A stretch of 64,000 bases of DNA, taken from NCBI GenBank assembly GCA_019096065.1, contig JAGUCH010000004.1:1550001-1614000 (forward strand). The letters run 5' to 3'. Below are positions 48,092-60,032 of the stretch, piece by piece. How positions within the stretch are numbered: position 1 is the stretch's first letter; each line of letters opens with the position of its first letter. The notes beneath the pieces were generated by a model that saw nothing but the letters and a program-made list of their open reading frames with translations, made no database searches and was not told where the DNA came from. The position numbers and the translations under genes were made by a program. Origin of the DNA: Paracyclopina nana. Its lineage: Eukaryota > Arthropoda > Copepoda > Cyclopoida > Cyclopettidae.

Positions 48092-49615
48092 TGTTCAAAT
48101 GAAAATACGGTTGAACAGGACTTGATTAAATTGTAAAAGTATTTGTGGCTGTGACAGGCCACAATAGTCATTTTAAGGCGAGCTGAAAGGACTCTGCGTC
48201 GTTTGCCTGTATATTTGTGCAAGTGAAAGCCCCGGGACAAAAGGCAAAGCTTTCTAGCTACAAAAGTGGGCATGCACTAGCTCCAGCAGTGGAATAAAAG
48301 GCGTGCGCTCAATTCCTACGTGGTGCCTGGCCAATATTGACAAGCACTTGGAAAAAGTCTCGTTTAGTTCGCAGTTGAACGTATTTTTTCTCATTTGAAA
48401 TCATGCTAATTTGAAATGCTGTATCAAGGGCTGTCTGCTATATCATAGCTGCCTAAGGAGCAAAAAGTGCAGCACCAAAGGTCTTGGCAGATACATGACC
48501 ATGTTAGTTTAAGCCAACTTTTGTCCCCTCGTGCTTTTGTAAGAATGGCAGAAGCTGAAAGTCCACCACTCTTTGGCCTTCTGCTATGCAGAGAAACGGC
48601 CTTTCAGAGTCTTACACAAGCACAGTCGCCCTTTAGGACTTTAAGATCATAATTAGAAAAGCACACTGCTCCTAAGGATAAAAGTAAACTCACTTCAAAA
48701 AAAGTCTCAATGTAGTATAGTAAAAATAAGTTATAAACATTTCCATTGGATTTACTTTGGCATGCATGCAAGAGCTTTCACATGATATGAAATTTGAATA
48801 GTGTAATGAAAAGCTTGAACTTCCCACAGGATTGTGTATTTGCCTCAGGACTCAGGATGAGAAGCACCACTATCCCAAGTTCATTTGCAGTTTCCCTAGA
48901 AGAGCCTGCTCTGCGTGCCTTGAGACCGAGTACGTGCAGAGCGCCAAAGAACGGGCCCCTTTTGCCTTAGTAGTTGTAGCTGCAGCAGCAAAGCGTGACT
49001 ACTCCATTGCAGCAGTATTGGCCGGAGCTTCGAGTTTTCCTCATGCTACATAAAACTGCTCAGTATTAAAAGTGCTGTTATCTCACTCTCTTTTGTGATC
49101 CGCTACCAATGCAACCATAGCTTGCTTGCTTCTGGTGAGTCATGGGAAAGCCTCATTACTAGATGCCATGCATGGCTGAGAGCTAGTTTATTCGAGTAGG
49201 CCATGGCCAAAGGCTTGCCAGAAGTGCTGGATAAAGGGTGACCCAAAATTCCTTTTCTATTCCAATTACACATTATATAGCTTAATTGTGTACTCAAAAA
49301 TGTAATTGAGAACCTACGTAGTATTTTAATTGGAAAGCTTTCGAAAATTGGCATATTCAATAGAATACTTCTGTTTTGAAATACTTGTATATTACTCTGG
49401 GTCACGCTGTCTAGCTTTGGCTAAATAGTAGAGTTGGTGTGGCTGCCAAGCCACACACATTCAGTGGAATTAGTGGCGCATGCATACAGCTAGCCTTTCA
49501 TTTTGGAAAGTTCCCAACTTGCAAGTGCTTTCGAACAAAGAGCCCTGTATTCATTAGAGGAGAGGCAATAATGATTGCTATATTGGGTATTTTCAGGATC
49601 AAGAAATAATGAAAG
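48092..49615. other. Intergenic: serine racemase 3' region to tipE promoter
   Basis: About 1.5 kb with no recognisable gene. The sequence before the tipE ATG contains TATTTTCAG (49588-49596), which could be an acceptor joining a non-coding 5' exon. Confidence 0.55.
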
Positions 49616-49873
49616 ATGGCCAAGCTACAGAATCCTCCTCAAGGAGGGGAAAAATACCTTTGTCTTACCCTGTTTTGCACCATGATGCTGGCAGTGGTGT
49701 CTGCAGTGGCCATCATTTACTCCATCGTGATCATCTACGTGCCTTCTAAAATTGTGCTCGAGTCAAACTTGACTGGACCTATTATGTGCACAACTCTATC
49801 GAGTGAACGCAAAATTGTCGGAGTTGAAAACTGCGGAAATTGGTCTTCTTGTGAAGAGTGGTGTCTCAGCAAG
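49616..49873 (+). repeat. tipE alternative first exon 1A
   Basis: This encodes MAKLQNPPQGGEKYLCL... ending CLSK, followed by a GT donor. By hand count it is identical to exon 1B at 63 of 86 residues, and both have exactly 258 nt. It is a tandem exon duplication. Confidence 0.85.
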
Positions 49874-52800
49874 GTATTTTCTCAAAAACACGCTTTCTCT
49901 TTTGTTTCCAATACTTTTGAAGAGTCCGAACCTTCAAAGAAGCCTCTTTATTATATAGTAGTGCACCTCGATCTCTCCACAGAGTTCAAAGTGACTTTTG
50001 CATGCTGACAACTGCTCTTCCTTTCAAAGGATGCAATGAAATGCATGCCAAATACTACATCGTAACAATGATGGAAGGAATGGCATATGTCATTGCATCT
50101 TTCTGCTGAATCCACTCTGAGAAATTCAGAAAAAAGCATAATTGTAATGGTAGCAAACCACTGCTTTTTCAACAGTCTTTTTGTAGTGCGCATACTAGAG
50201 CTATATACACACACATTTCTGCACCCTAAATTATGCATAAGGTGGGCCAACTTTTTTCCATCATGTCAGCCACAAAAGAAGTTGGATACAAAAATAAGAA
50301 CACTGCTAGTACAGCTACTACTGTAAGAGCTCATGCAGAAAATGGCCCTTTTGATCTAAGGCTGAACCACATCTGAGGAGAAAACTTCAAATAGATATCC
50401 AATATAGTATAGTAGTAGAGCAGAAAAAACTCATTTAAAATGTTCCTCTATTTTTAGTCTTAGCTGTCACTGCTTTGTAACTTGTGTGTAGTACAACAGC
50501 ATCATGTGTAGAAAGTAGCATGAATGTGTATATCCTAAATGTTCAACAAATCATACTATTATGTACGTGTTTTGCTGGAATCATCATCATCACTAATAAC
50601 TGCAGCACTCTTGGTGTCGCTTTTGAATGGAACTCTGAAAAATGGCTATTTAGGGAAATGTACCATTAGATGAAAAAGGCTTTCTAAAATCAATTTAAAA
50701 AAATATTTTTCATGAAAGCCTTTTTACTCTGTTGTCATCATGATCTCTACTTGACTGAAAAAATATGATTGATTTCTACATACAGCGTCAAGCTAATCTT
50801 CTTCTGCTGGGAGGAGGACTCTCGTCAGTTTTGCTCTAAAGTGAGAACTGCTAAAAAAGTCATGGCCAAGTTGAAGAATCCTCCCCAGGGAGGCGAGAAA
50901 TACCTTTGTCTGACTCTCTTTTGCACCATGATGTGCTCAATCATGTCCGCTGTGGCAATCATCTATGCAATAGTCATTGTCTATGTGCCAGCCAAAACTG
51001 TGCTAGAGTCCAACTTGCAAGGCCCTAAGATGTGTACCACATTGTCTTTGCAAAGTAACCTCGTGGGAGTGGACGTTTGTGATGGATGGACAGCCTGTGT
51101 GGAGTGGTGCCTATCCAAAGTGAGTCAAATTTTATTTGACAGCAACAGCTTCATGACAATACTTCATTCCCACCTAATTATGGGGACTTACAGGGGGTTG
51201 ACAGTCCTAGTTCTGTTACTGCATCATCACTCTGACATCTTATTGGGGCTTACAGGCGGGGAAATTCATAACTAAGATAGTAAACATATATTTACCATCA
51301 GATGTATAGTGCATGGCAAGTGCAAGATCTCGCGAGATATTGTGCTAGGCTGTTGTATTTGCATATTCTACATTGAATAATGGCTGCGTACCCTTTACTC
51401 TCATGAAAGGCAACTAGTTCTTTGATTGTTTGACCTCAGGAGTGGAAAGGTCTGAATAATGGTAACAATTTTCATCACGGTCCATCAATAATAGTATTAG
51501 CTGCTATAAAAGCATTGATACTTCAAGTAACCATCAACAACAACCTGAAATCGTGAGACACATCTTGCTAACACACACTCTCCAAATTATTATCTGCTTC
51601 CATAAAAGTACTACTGATACTATACACATGGATTTTAAAGACAATCTTGAGTATACTATACATATACTGCTACTACAACAAAATACAGTAACAATGGTCA
51701 CAAAATTGCTTTGATGATGTTAGTACATATAAAAGCATGAAATACTTATCTAGACATACATCTGACGTAGTAATTGTTTTCACATCTCCATACCAATTTT
51801 GTGATTATTAGACTACTTTTTGGCTATAAGTTTTGAATTAAAGATAATGAGTGGTTTGAAAATGTGCTTCTCTTTTAGTCCAACAAGGAATGCAGCCATG
51901 TATTTGCTGCCGCCAGGGACCTAGGCACCGAAGTCTATTGGAATGGATGTGATTTCTCAGAGGAGCATTTTGTGGATCACCGATGTAATACCCTTGAAGA
52001 CATCACTCCCCTCAACTGCAAGCTATACAGCACTGAAAAAGGTACCATGATCTTTGAATAAGAAGGAAGCAGATACTAGAATGTGACTTGGCCTCCACAG
52101 ATGAAAATGGAAAAACCGATGTTGGATCCAAGGAAATTTGCTCCAAGTTCAATGATATTCAAATTTCATGCATGAGCGGAGTATGCAAGAATATTAGTGA
52201 AGTCTACAAATGTAACTTTAGGGTGATCATACAACATGCTCAGTAATTAAGCGCATAAATTGTATAACACTTTTTTCATATGCAGAATCGCTTGACTGAT
52301 ATAACCGAAGATTGGGGAAATGGGTATTGCCATTGCAACAACTGCAAAGGTAGCCAGGATCCCTACCAAGGAGAGTGCCCAGAGCCCATATCCAAGTGTA
52401 ACAGAGAAAGACCCTACAACTTTTATGGCAATGAAACTGTGAGGGCTTTTTGTGAAAATGTCAACTGCGCAAACTGCTTATCGGTAAGCCGGATCCGGAC
52501 TTGATTGGCATACCAAGGTCCCTCAACAGAGGCTATTTTCAGATATGTTCTCAAAGAGGCCAATGCTTTGACATGCATAGCAGAAAAGATCCTACCGTGA
52601 TAGGCTCAGATGAATTTGGCAACTCCGTCCTCGAGTACTACACTTGCGTTGATGGTCACTGCACAGAGATTTATGACCTCACTTGTGAGAGGAGGTGCAA
52701 TGAGAAGATCTTCAACATGGTGGAAAAGAACACAGTGATATTCAGTGGGGAGAGGATCATCATTGGAGAGTGCTCAGCTATATCAACTGCAGATACTTCA

Positions 52801-53530
52801 AGGATTGTCTCAGTAAGTGGGCAGAACAACCAAATTGCTTCTAATCGATGTGGCCTGCATAAACAAGCCAAAGTGTTGCTGAAAAAGCCAATTATCTTTT
52901 TTTCAGAACATAAGAGGCAGAAACACTTTAATGGTTTCTTGCTCAAATGTCACCATTGACATGGATGCTGGCAGCATGATAACTAGGGATTGTGTCAATG
53001 GCACATGGATGCAAACACCCTTCAATGGAGGCAAAACCAACTACTCAGACCTCACTGATATTTATGGGTTTGAAAGGGAGGACGTCAGATACAGAGTGGA
53101 GGAAATCAGCTTTGAAGAGGACATCATCATCATCAACAGTACCAAGCTCAAGATCAACATTGAGGGATGTGTCAACACCCTGGCTGAGGAGTGTAAAGCC
53201 TTCTACAGCGATTATGGCAGGGATGGGAGGAATTACACAGCCAGAGCCATTTATCCATGCTACTACGACCCTGGTGATCCTGACTTCGTGGTGATCAATT
53301 TCAATCCAGACAAGACTCTGATGCTGCTCATCTTCTTCGCTGCCATCCCTGGAGGAATTTTGGTTCTGTCCTGTATCTACATGTGTGGATGCTCCAGATT
53401 CATTCATGTGGCAGACGATGGCCACATGCGGCTGAGATGCTGCGGCAAGAATGTCACAGGCATAGGGAATGTGCCCATTTGGGATCCTCCACGCAAGAAG
53501 AAGTTCACAGCGATAAAAAATGAAGACTAA
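49616..53530 (+). CDS. tipE: TipE-like voltage-gated sodium channel auxiliary subunit
   Basis: One of two alternative first coding exons (1A 49616-49873 or 1B 50862-51119, both 86 codons, phase 0) joins five common exons: 51879-52041, 52101-52222, 52286-52483, 52543-52812, 52907-53530. The protein is 544 aa with either start. TipE proteins are two-TM subunits that raise expression and alter gating of insect Para-type channels. TM1 (about residues 20-43) lies in the alternative exon. A large cysteine-rich, N-glycosylated extracellular loop follows, then TM2 (LMLLIFFAAIPGGILVLSCIYMCG), and a basic cytoplasmic tail ending KKKFTAIKNED. Drosophila TipE is ~450 aa. The split first exon implies two promoters or two 5' exons. 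The gene is convergent with RpL8. Confidence 0.88.
50862..51119 (+). repeat. tipE alternative first exon 1B
   Basis: This encodes MAKLKNPPQGGEKYLCL... ending CLSK with donor GTGAGT. It differs from 1A mainly in TM1 (LAVV to CSIM) and in the first extracellular residues (GVENCGNWSS to GVDVCDGWTA). Confidence 0.85.
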
Positions 53531-53716
53531 CTATAGCCCTAAGGATTAGAGTGCTCAATAAGCTATAACCATAGGGACAATCAAGACATCATGCGTGTAG
53601 TATAAACGTGCTTCTCAGAGCTCTAACTTACTTGCACAACTTCGGCTGCTTCAGCAAGCTGTACGAAATATATACAGGCTATAACAGTGAAAAAGCTGTA
53701 CGTTTCGCAACAAGGT

Positions 53717-53722
53717 TTTATT
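53717..53722 (-). terminator. Polyadenylation signal AATAAA (RpL8)
   Basis: A minus-strand hexamer about 26 nt beyond the RpL8 stop codon. Confidence 0.7.
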
Positions 53723-53747
53723 TTTATAGCAGTAGTGGTCATACATG

Positions 53748-54628
53748 TTAATCCTTGTCGGCGTTCTTCTTGCCTCCCCTGATTCGTCCAGTTCTCCTGG
53801 CAGCAATAAGACCAACCTTGCGACCAGCTGAGGTTCCTCGCTTGACAGTTGAAGCTTTACCAATATGTTGATGGTTACCACCACCATGGGGATGCTCAAC
53901 GGGGTTCATAGCCACACCACGAACCTTGGGCCAGCAGTTGCGCTTCACCTTATACTTGTGGTAGGCACGGCCGGCCTTGAGGATGGGCTTGTCGATCCTG
54001 CCACCTCCGGCAACAATGCCAACCATGGCCCTGTTGGCAGAGGGGATGACCTTCTTGGTGCCCGAGGGCAACTTCACCCTGGTCCTCTTGGTGTCTGGGT
54101 TGTGGGCGATGACGGTAGCGTAGTTGCCAGAGCACCTGGCCAGACGGCCACGATCTCCGGTCTTCTCCTCAAGGTTGGAGACGACGGTACCTTCGGGCAT
54201 GCAGCCCACGGGCATCACGTTGCCGATGGTCAGCTGGGACTTCTTGCCGCAGTAGATGAACTGGCCGGTGTACATGCCCTCGGCAGCAACGAACAGCTCC
54301 TTCCTGATCTTGTAACGATAGGGGTCCCTGAAATCGAAAAACACGTCATGAATACATCGCACTGCTATATCAAACCAGCTCTCAGGGCTGTGATAAGAGA
54401 ATAGGACACGAGCTTGACATCGCTAAGAGGCGCATACCTGAAATGGACGACGGCAAGAGGAGCTCCACGGCCGGGATCATGGATGATATCCTTGACAACT
54501 CCTTTGATGTAGCCGTTCCTCTCAGCATAATCGACGGGCCTAAGCTTGGGGGCTCCCTTGCGGTGCTTCACGTGCGCCTTGAACACGCTTCCCGCGCCCT
54601 TTCTCTGTGCGCGAATCACTCGACCCAT
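53748..54628 (-). CDS. RpL8: 60S ribosomal protein L8 (uL2)
   Basis: Two exons on the minus strand (54628-54438 and 54327-53748) give 256 aa, the normal length. [19 protein letters not shown] is the uL2 N-terminus, and [18 protein letters not shown] contains the conserved histidine-rich loop near the peptidyl-transferase centre, with its catalysis-associated His. The C-terminus is [15 protein letters not shown]. The codon choice is GC-richer than in neighbouring genes, as expected for high expression. Confidence 0.98.
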
Positions 54629-55688
54629 GGTTTTTCTTCGGTGGCTTCGAAAATGTTTGTCTGCCTTCACCGAAATATGAAAAGGAAAAGGAAGACGTTC
54701 AAACGTAAACAAAAATAGATCGATTTAGAACCACTAGCTATTTTAGCGAAAACTGCTTCGTTGAAATAATTGATACAAAATAAGTGCAAAATTACGCTAA
54801 TGTGAGTTTTTTGTTTCTTATAAGTTGTTATTTTGGATTGAATTATTACATAATTATGTTTTAGCTCATTATAAGCTAATTACTGAATGGTTGTAGCCTT
54901 AGAAAAAACCGGTCAGTTTTTACTGCAGTCCGAACAAAAACGAGATCGACATAATTCCCAATCTTTCTCAAAAAACAATAACTCACTCCAAACATCCATT
55001 ACTGCCCAATGTGCTAGAAAAATCACTTTAACTCTAAAACGAGGACAGATTAAAACCTTACTTAAGCATTTCCGCCACAGAATGATAATAAAATAATTGT
55101 CATTGAATTAAAATAAGCCGCCTTAAAAAAGTTGACTCGGTGTTTTCGAGTCGCGACTAGCCTAGTGTAAATAATCAAATTGATAACTTAAAAGGCACAT
55201 GGCCTACTGTGAAGCTCATTGGCTTGAATTAAGTTTCAATGAATCCTTTCTCGGTTTTTGTGCCATTCTCAGACAATTTCGATGCAGGCATCATTTGCAC
55301 GTGCCAACCAAGATTTACAAGATGCCCTAATCCGGATAGCTCGACTCCACTTCAGCAAAGCTGAGCGCGAAGTTCAAAAAGTAAAACGTGACTGAGTTTA
55401 AAGAGCTCCATTGAGCTGAAGCGCTGAAACTGAATCAACTGATTCAAGTGAACAAATGCAGCTTTCATTATCAAGTCTCAACAGCTTCAACAAAGGCTCA
55501 AGGTATTTGAGCGACAAGATCTAAGAATAATCAGTGCGGCAACCTTTTCAACTTTCAAGATTCAACGAGATAAAGGAACAGAAAAACAAGGTAGGCGGAA
55601 GTTCATTTTTCTTTTTTTCATAAGCATTGTTGTATTTGACTTCTCTTCTTATCATATTATTTAGTCTGCGTCGTACTTCACAAATAGT
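54629..55688. other. Intergenic: RpL8 promoter and flippase 3' region
   Basis: About 1 kb. The first 70 bases hold the RpL8 5' UTR and the candidate TOP tract. No gene was recognised in the rest, which is AT-rich with pyrimidine runs near 55.6 kb. Confidence 0.55.
54679..54694 (-). promoter_or_regulatory. Candidate 5' TOP tract of RpL8
   Basis: On the minus strand a 16-nt pyrimidine run CTTCCTTTTCCTTTTC starts with C and lies about 50-65 nt upstream of the ATG. This fits the 5' terminal oligopyrimidine motif that marks ribosomal-protein mRNAs for TOR-controlled translation. The exact start site is not known. Confidence 0.5.
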
Positions 55689-58600
55689 TTATGGCTGAAA
55701 AGCCTGATTTATGTAGGTATTTTGTTTCTGGCTTTTAACTGGCATAACTGGCTGTATCCTGTAAACTCTTGTTCCTTTGAAAAAATTGGCACATTCCTTC
55801 ATAGAAGAAAAGTGGTGTCTGAACACTTGCATAGTTATGTATGGCACCAGGGCTACTGTGATCACCAAAAGGCTTGTCAGCCAAATTCCAGGGTGCTGCA
55901 ACACCTTGAGTATCACCCAATACATCTCAAAATTCAATGGGATTTTGCCATCCAGGTTGTCCACCTCAAAGTCTAGAAACAACCCAGCAAATCCTGGTTT
56001 CGTCCTCAGGGCATGTAGCATCATCCTGAAACAAGCTTGACATTAGCGAAAATTCAGTTGGACAAATAGATACTTTAAAGCATTACGTGAAGCTGACATA
56101 GATGACAATTGAAAAGGCGATTGCTGCCAAAAGAACCCAACTCCAAAACTTGGCTTGGAAAAGTAGCCTCAAGTGAACAATGATGACAATAGCTTGATAT
56201 ACTGATAAGCCGTAGGAGAACAAGCTCAAGTCATTCCCGGGTAGACCAGCATTAGAGTTTCCAGACCAGAACGCATAGAAAGCAAAAAAGACAACCAGCG
56301 AATGCCACAACGCTTCAATAATCCAATATATGCCCTCTTTCCAAGTCAGTAAGCTGTTTTTAGCTATCCTTCTGTACAGCCTTGGGTTCTCCATCAATGT
56401 GCGATCACTGAGATTTTGCTCAAAAAGTCCATAGCAAAAGATGGGTAGAGAAGTGTAGACAATGTTGTAAAAAGTCAAGTTGATGGAGTCATAAATGCTC
56501 TGCGTGGAAAAGTTGTTGAAGCAGGCCATCAAAATTTGAGGTGTGAAAGCTGCCACATTCTTGTAGAAAAAGTATTGAACCAGTATAGCTGCTCTGACAT
56601 AGTACCTGAAAGAAATTTCCCTTAAACTGCTTACATGCTTCACATGATTGAGATGTTTTACCAATGCCCATGAACCAGGAGAACTCTTTTGAGGTGCTTG
56701 AATTTTGCAAAAGCAAAATCTGATGATCTGACAGCTGCCCTGCCTTCTTTGCCCATGATTCCCAGGCCAACATGAGCCTCTTGGATCATGGCCACATCAT
56801 TGGCTCCATCACCAATGGCTGCAGTGACTGGATTGCTGGGACTGTTCTTCATCATGGCCACAATCTCTGATTTTTGCAGAGGAGACATTCTGCAGCAAAC
56901 CACAGACTCACACTCTTGGCCAAGTTGCCTTAAAAGTGGCACAGTCTCTGCCTTTGTGATGGGGTTGAACACAGCTCCCACAGTTGTCCCATCCACTATC
57001 AGGCAAAGAGGCTTGGGCAAGGATTCATCCTCAACTTTTTGCCTCAGCACTCTTTCTACGGTGGCAGGGTTGTCAATTCCAGCTATGTCAACAATTTGCA
57101 TGTCATGCCTCAAATGCCCACAAGACCAACTGATATTGATTGCTGTTTCTTTTTTGTCCCCTGTGAGAATCCAGACCTTGATGCCAGCTTGACCCAGGGA
57201 GACAAGTGTGTCCTTGACTCCTTCTTGAAGCTTGTCTTCTACCCCTATGGCTCCTATTAGCTCCAAATTGTCCTCAATCTGCTCATAAATGGCCCTTACT
57301 TTGGCCTCTCTGTCCACCAATGACTGGCTGGCTTTATTGTAGGAGTCCATAAAGTCTTCATAGTCCTCTTCACTCAGAGACTTGACTGCCACAGCCAGGG
57401 TTCTGAGTCCTTCAGTGGCAAATTTGTTTATGTGCTGCAATGTGGTTTGCATCACACTTGTGGAAGTGTTGAAATGGCATTTTGGCATTACAGTCACTTC
57501 AGCTCCTTTTGTCACTAGCCTGATGTTGCCTTTGGGATCTCTGAGGAGAACTGACATTCGCTTTCGAACAGAGTCAAACTCCAAGACTTGCAGCCTTTCA
57601 TAGGCTGATTTCTGAGTCTTGCTGCCAAACTGGCTAACAAGCAATTTGTTCAGAACTTTTCCCTCCTTCTCAGAGTCTCCCAAGTAGGCCACTCCATAGT
57701 TTCTACAAGCTTCAACAATAGCCTTTTCATCAGGACTGGATGCATTGTAAGACAAGTCATGTGGATCCTTGACCTCACTGATTTGGACATTCTTGGTGGT
57801 CTTGTCTATTTTCTTGGGAGCCACTTGCACTGTATGGCACAGTGCCAGAATCTCAAGGAATCTCCTCACAGATCTTTCATTGAAAAGGTCTGGAGAGTCA
57901 CAAACCAAATGACTGTCCACATCTTTGAACAGGATACCATCAATTGAGCATCTTTTGAAGACCATGACATTTTCAGTTAGGGTGCCTGTCTTGTCTGAAA
58001 ACAGGTACTCAACTTGGCCAAGCTCTTCATTGAGATCAGAGGAATTGCATTTAGCTGGTTGCCCAGTGGCTTCATCAAAGAGGTGAGCATCCCAAGTGAG
58101 GAAGAGGCTGCCAACAAATTTCTGCACCTCCAAAGTCACATACAGGGAGATGGGGATGATGTAATTGAAAATGACTAAGAAAGACAAGGAGTCTTGAGCA
58201 ACAGTCTTGGCATCCATGGATAGTTTGGTAGTGCTCAAGTACCAAGGAACCATTTCATCTGCAGGAAGGTTGGGCCTGTCTATTCCTATTGTGTACTTGA
58301 GGATGCTTGACACAAGGATCTCTGCCACCAAGATGGACACAAAGAAAATCAGGTACTTGTTCATGGTCACTTCAATGCTGGAAAACTTGTTTGCTTTCAT
58401 CCTGGAGTTTTGGGACATTTTGGTGTCTGGCCCTGTGTAAATTGCACATCCATACACAAATTCGGTGTTCTTCAGCTGAGTTCCTCTGAAGGCAACATTT
58501 TCCAGTCCCAGGGAGGAAAATTTTATAGAGTTGTCAGCCCCAGTGACTTTCAGTCTTCCAGCAAACTGGTTCAAATCAGCATTGGCATTTTCACACTCAA

Positions 58601-60032
58601 CCTAAATATTAGAAACAAATGAGCTTGATTTTCAATTTTTTTATACAGCCTGTTTCAGAGAATTCTACGCACTTTAAGATCAAAAGTTTGTGTTGCGGAT
58701 TTGAGAAATGCGGTACAAAATGGATATCGTTGGAAAGCTTGAATCTTTTGCCATCTATTTTGTAGCAGTGAAAATCCCAAAATAAAAGTAAAAAAGATAA
58801 GAAAATTAAATTTTTCCGTGGCAACTTTTTTAGAGCAAAAGTGCAATTTTTCACCTACTGAATGCAGCTAAAATCAAGCATTTTCATAATAAAATCAAAA
58901 TCACTGATGAACCATTTGTATTTTAATGCTGAGAAGAACAATTAATCCTTTATCGAAAAAAAACAACGTCAAAATTCGCAATTTTGACCATTTTGAAATG
59001 TGTGCATTGCCATCAAAAAAATGGGTGCCATTTTTGAGTGCTTTTTTATTTTAGGCTTTTAATCCAAATCTTAATTAATTTTTATCAAAAGTGATATTAA
59101 TAAAAAAGAAGACCAGAGTTTCAAGGTTTCCAACGATATCCATTATGTCTAGTAGCATTTATCAAATCCGTTACACAAACTTTTGATTTCAAAGTGCGTA
59201 GAAATCTCTGAAACAGACTGTATATCATCAATTTTTAATAAAAAAAGCAGTAATGTTTATGAAAAGAAGAAGTTGGTCAAACAATCAATTGAAGTAGTTA
59301 TTCAGAATGTACCTTGGCATTCAATGCATTCAAGAGGTGGGGTTGAGTGAGCATCCTTGTGTCTGTAGGAGCACAATGGGTTTTAAGGTTGGTTTCTCCA
59401 TCCAGGTTGGCAGTCATAATAGACACCTTTCCATTAGGATTGGAGCTGGACAAAATAAGCATATCACATGGGAAATCATCTCCATCCTCTATGCACAGAA
59501 TGTCCCCAACTTTTACATCTTGAGACTGGATTTGGTTAATGCCATTGGGCTCAACCTTGGTCACCAATTTGTGATTGATCACCCGGTCAGCTTTATGCCT
59601 CATGAAATCTTCATAGCCCTGCTTTATCATTGTGACTGTGACCACAAAAATAAGAGGTGAAATGGATGTGAATGGGGAGACTGGGCTGTCAATCAACAGT
59701 TGAATCATGCCCACTATCAAGAAGTAAAAGTTTGCTATCCTTCTGAACTGTTCAAACAAATTCCTGAAAAAAACCTCTGTAGCTATTTTGATATCAACTT
59801 TAAAGCTAAAGTACCTGGGAATGAAGGTCCAAATTGTGTATTTTGAGGACTTGATGGTGTTGTCAAAGAACTCGGTTTGCTGCTCCTCTTGGTCAGAGCC
59901 AGTGTCTGGATCTGCCTTGACCTTGTTTCCCACATGAATGATTCTCTCACTGAAATTTTTAGCTGTTCTTGTGCCAATCCTGAACACTGATGTTCTCCTC
60001 CTTCTTCTGGAGTTAGCCCGCTTTTTTGCCAT
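55689..60032 (-). CDS. Class VI P4-ATPase phospholipid flippase (ATP11-like)
   Basis: Five exons on the minus strand (60032-59815, 59763-59313, 58601-56662, 56605-56087, 56025-55689) give 1154 aa. Motifs in order: IKSSKYTIWTFIPRNLFEQF with DGETNLKT (actuator), PISLYVTLEVQK (M4, with the P4 PISL), the phosphorylation site SDKTGTLTE, the nucleotide-binding KGAE, LTGDKKETA, and GDGANDVAMIQEAHVGLGIMGKEG. About ten TM helices are visible. Similarity to ATP11A/B/C is stronger than to ATP8A: SQQTLYDS-like LSTQSIYDSINLTFYNIVYTSLPI and the VHGHWYYVRAA junction are characteristic. It moves aminophospholipids (PS, PE) to the cytoplasmic leaflet, usually with a CDC50 partner. The C-terminal tail is short and ends NQAFQP. 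Intron 2 (58602-59312) contains a MITE. Confidence 0.93.
58646..59220. mobile_element. Tc1/mariner-type MITE, 575 bp, in a flippase intron
   Basis: Ends CAGCCTGTTTCAGAG and CTCTGAAACAGACTG are inverted and flanked by TA on both sides (58644-58645, 59221-59222), the Tc1/mariner target duplication. The inverted repeats extend more than 100 nt inward (58646-58755 against about 59110-59220) with scattered mismatches. The interior is AT-rich without a transposase frame. Confidence 0.87.
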
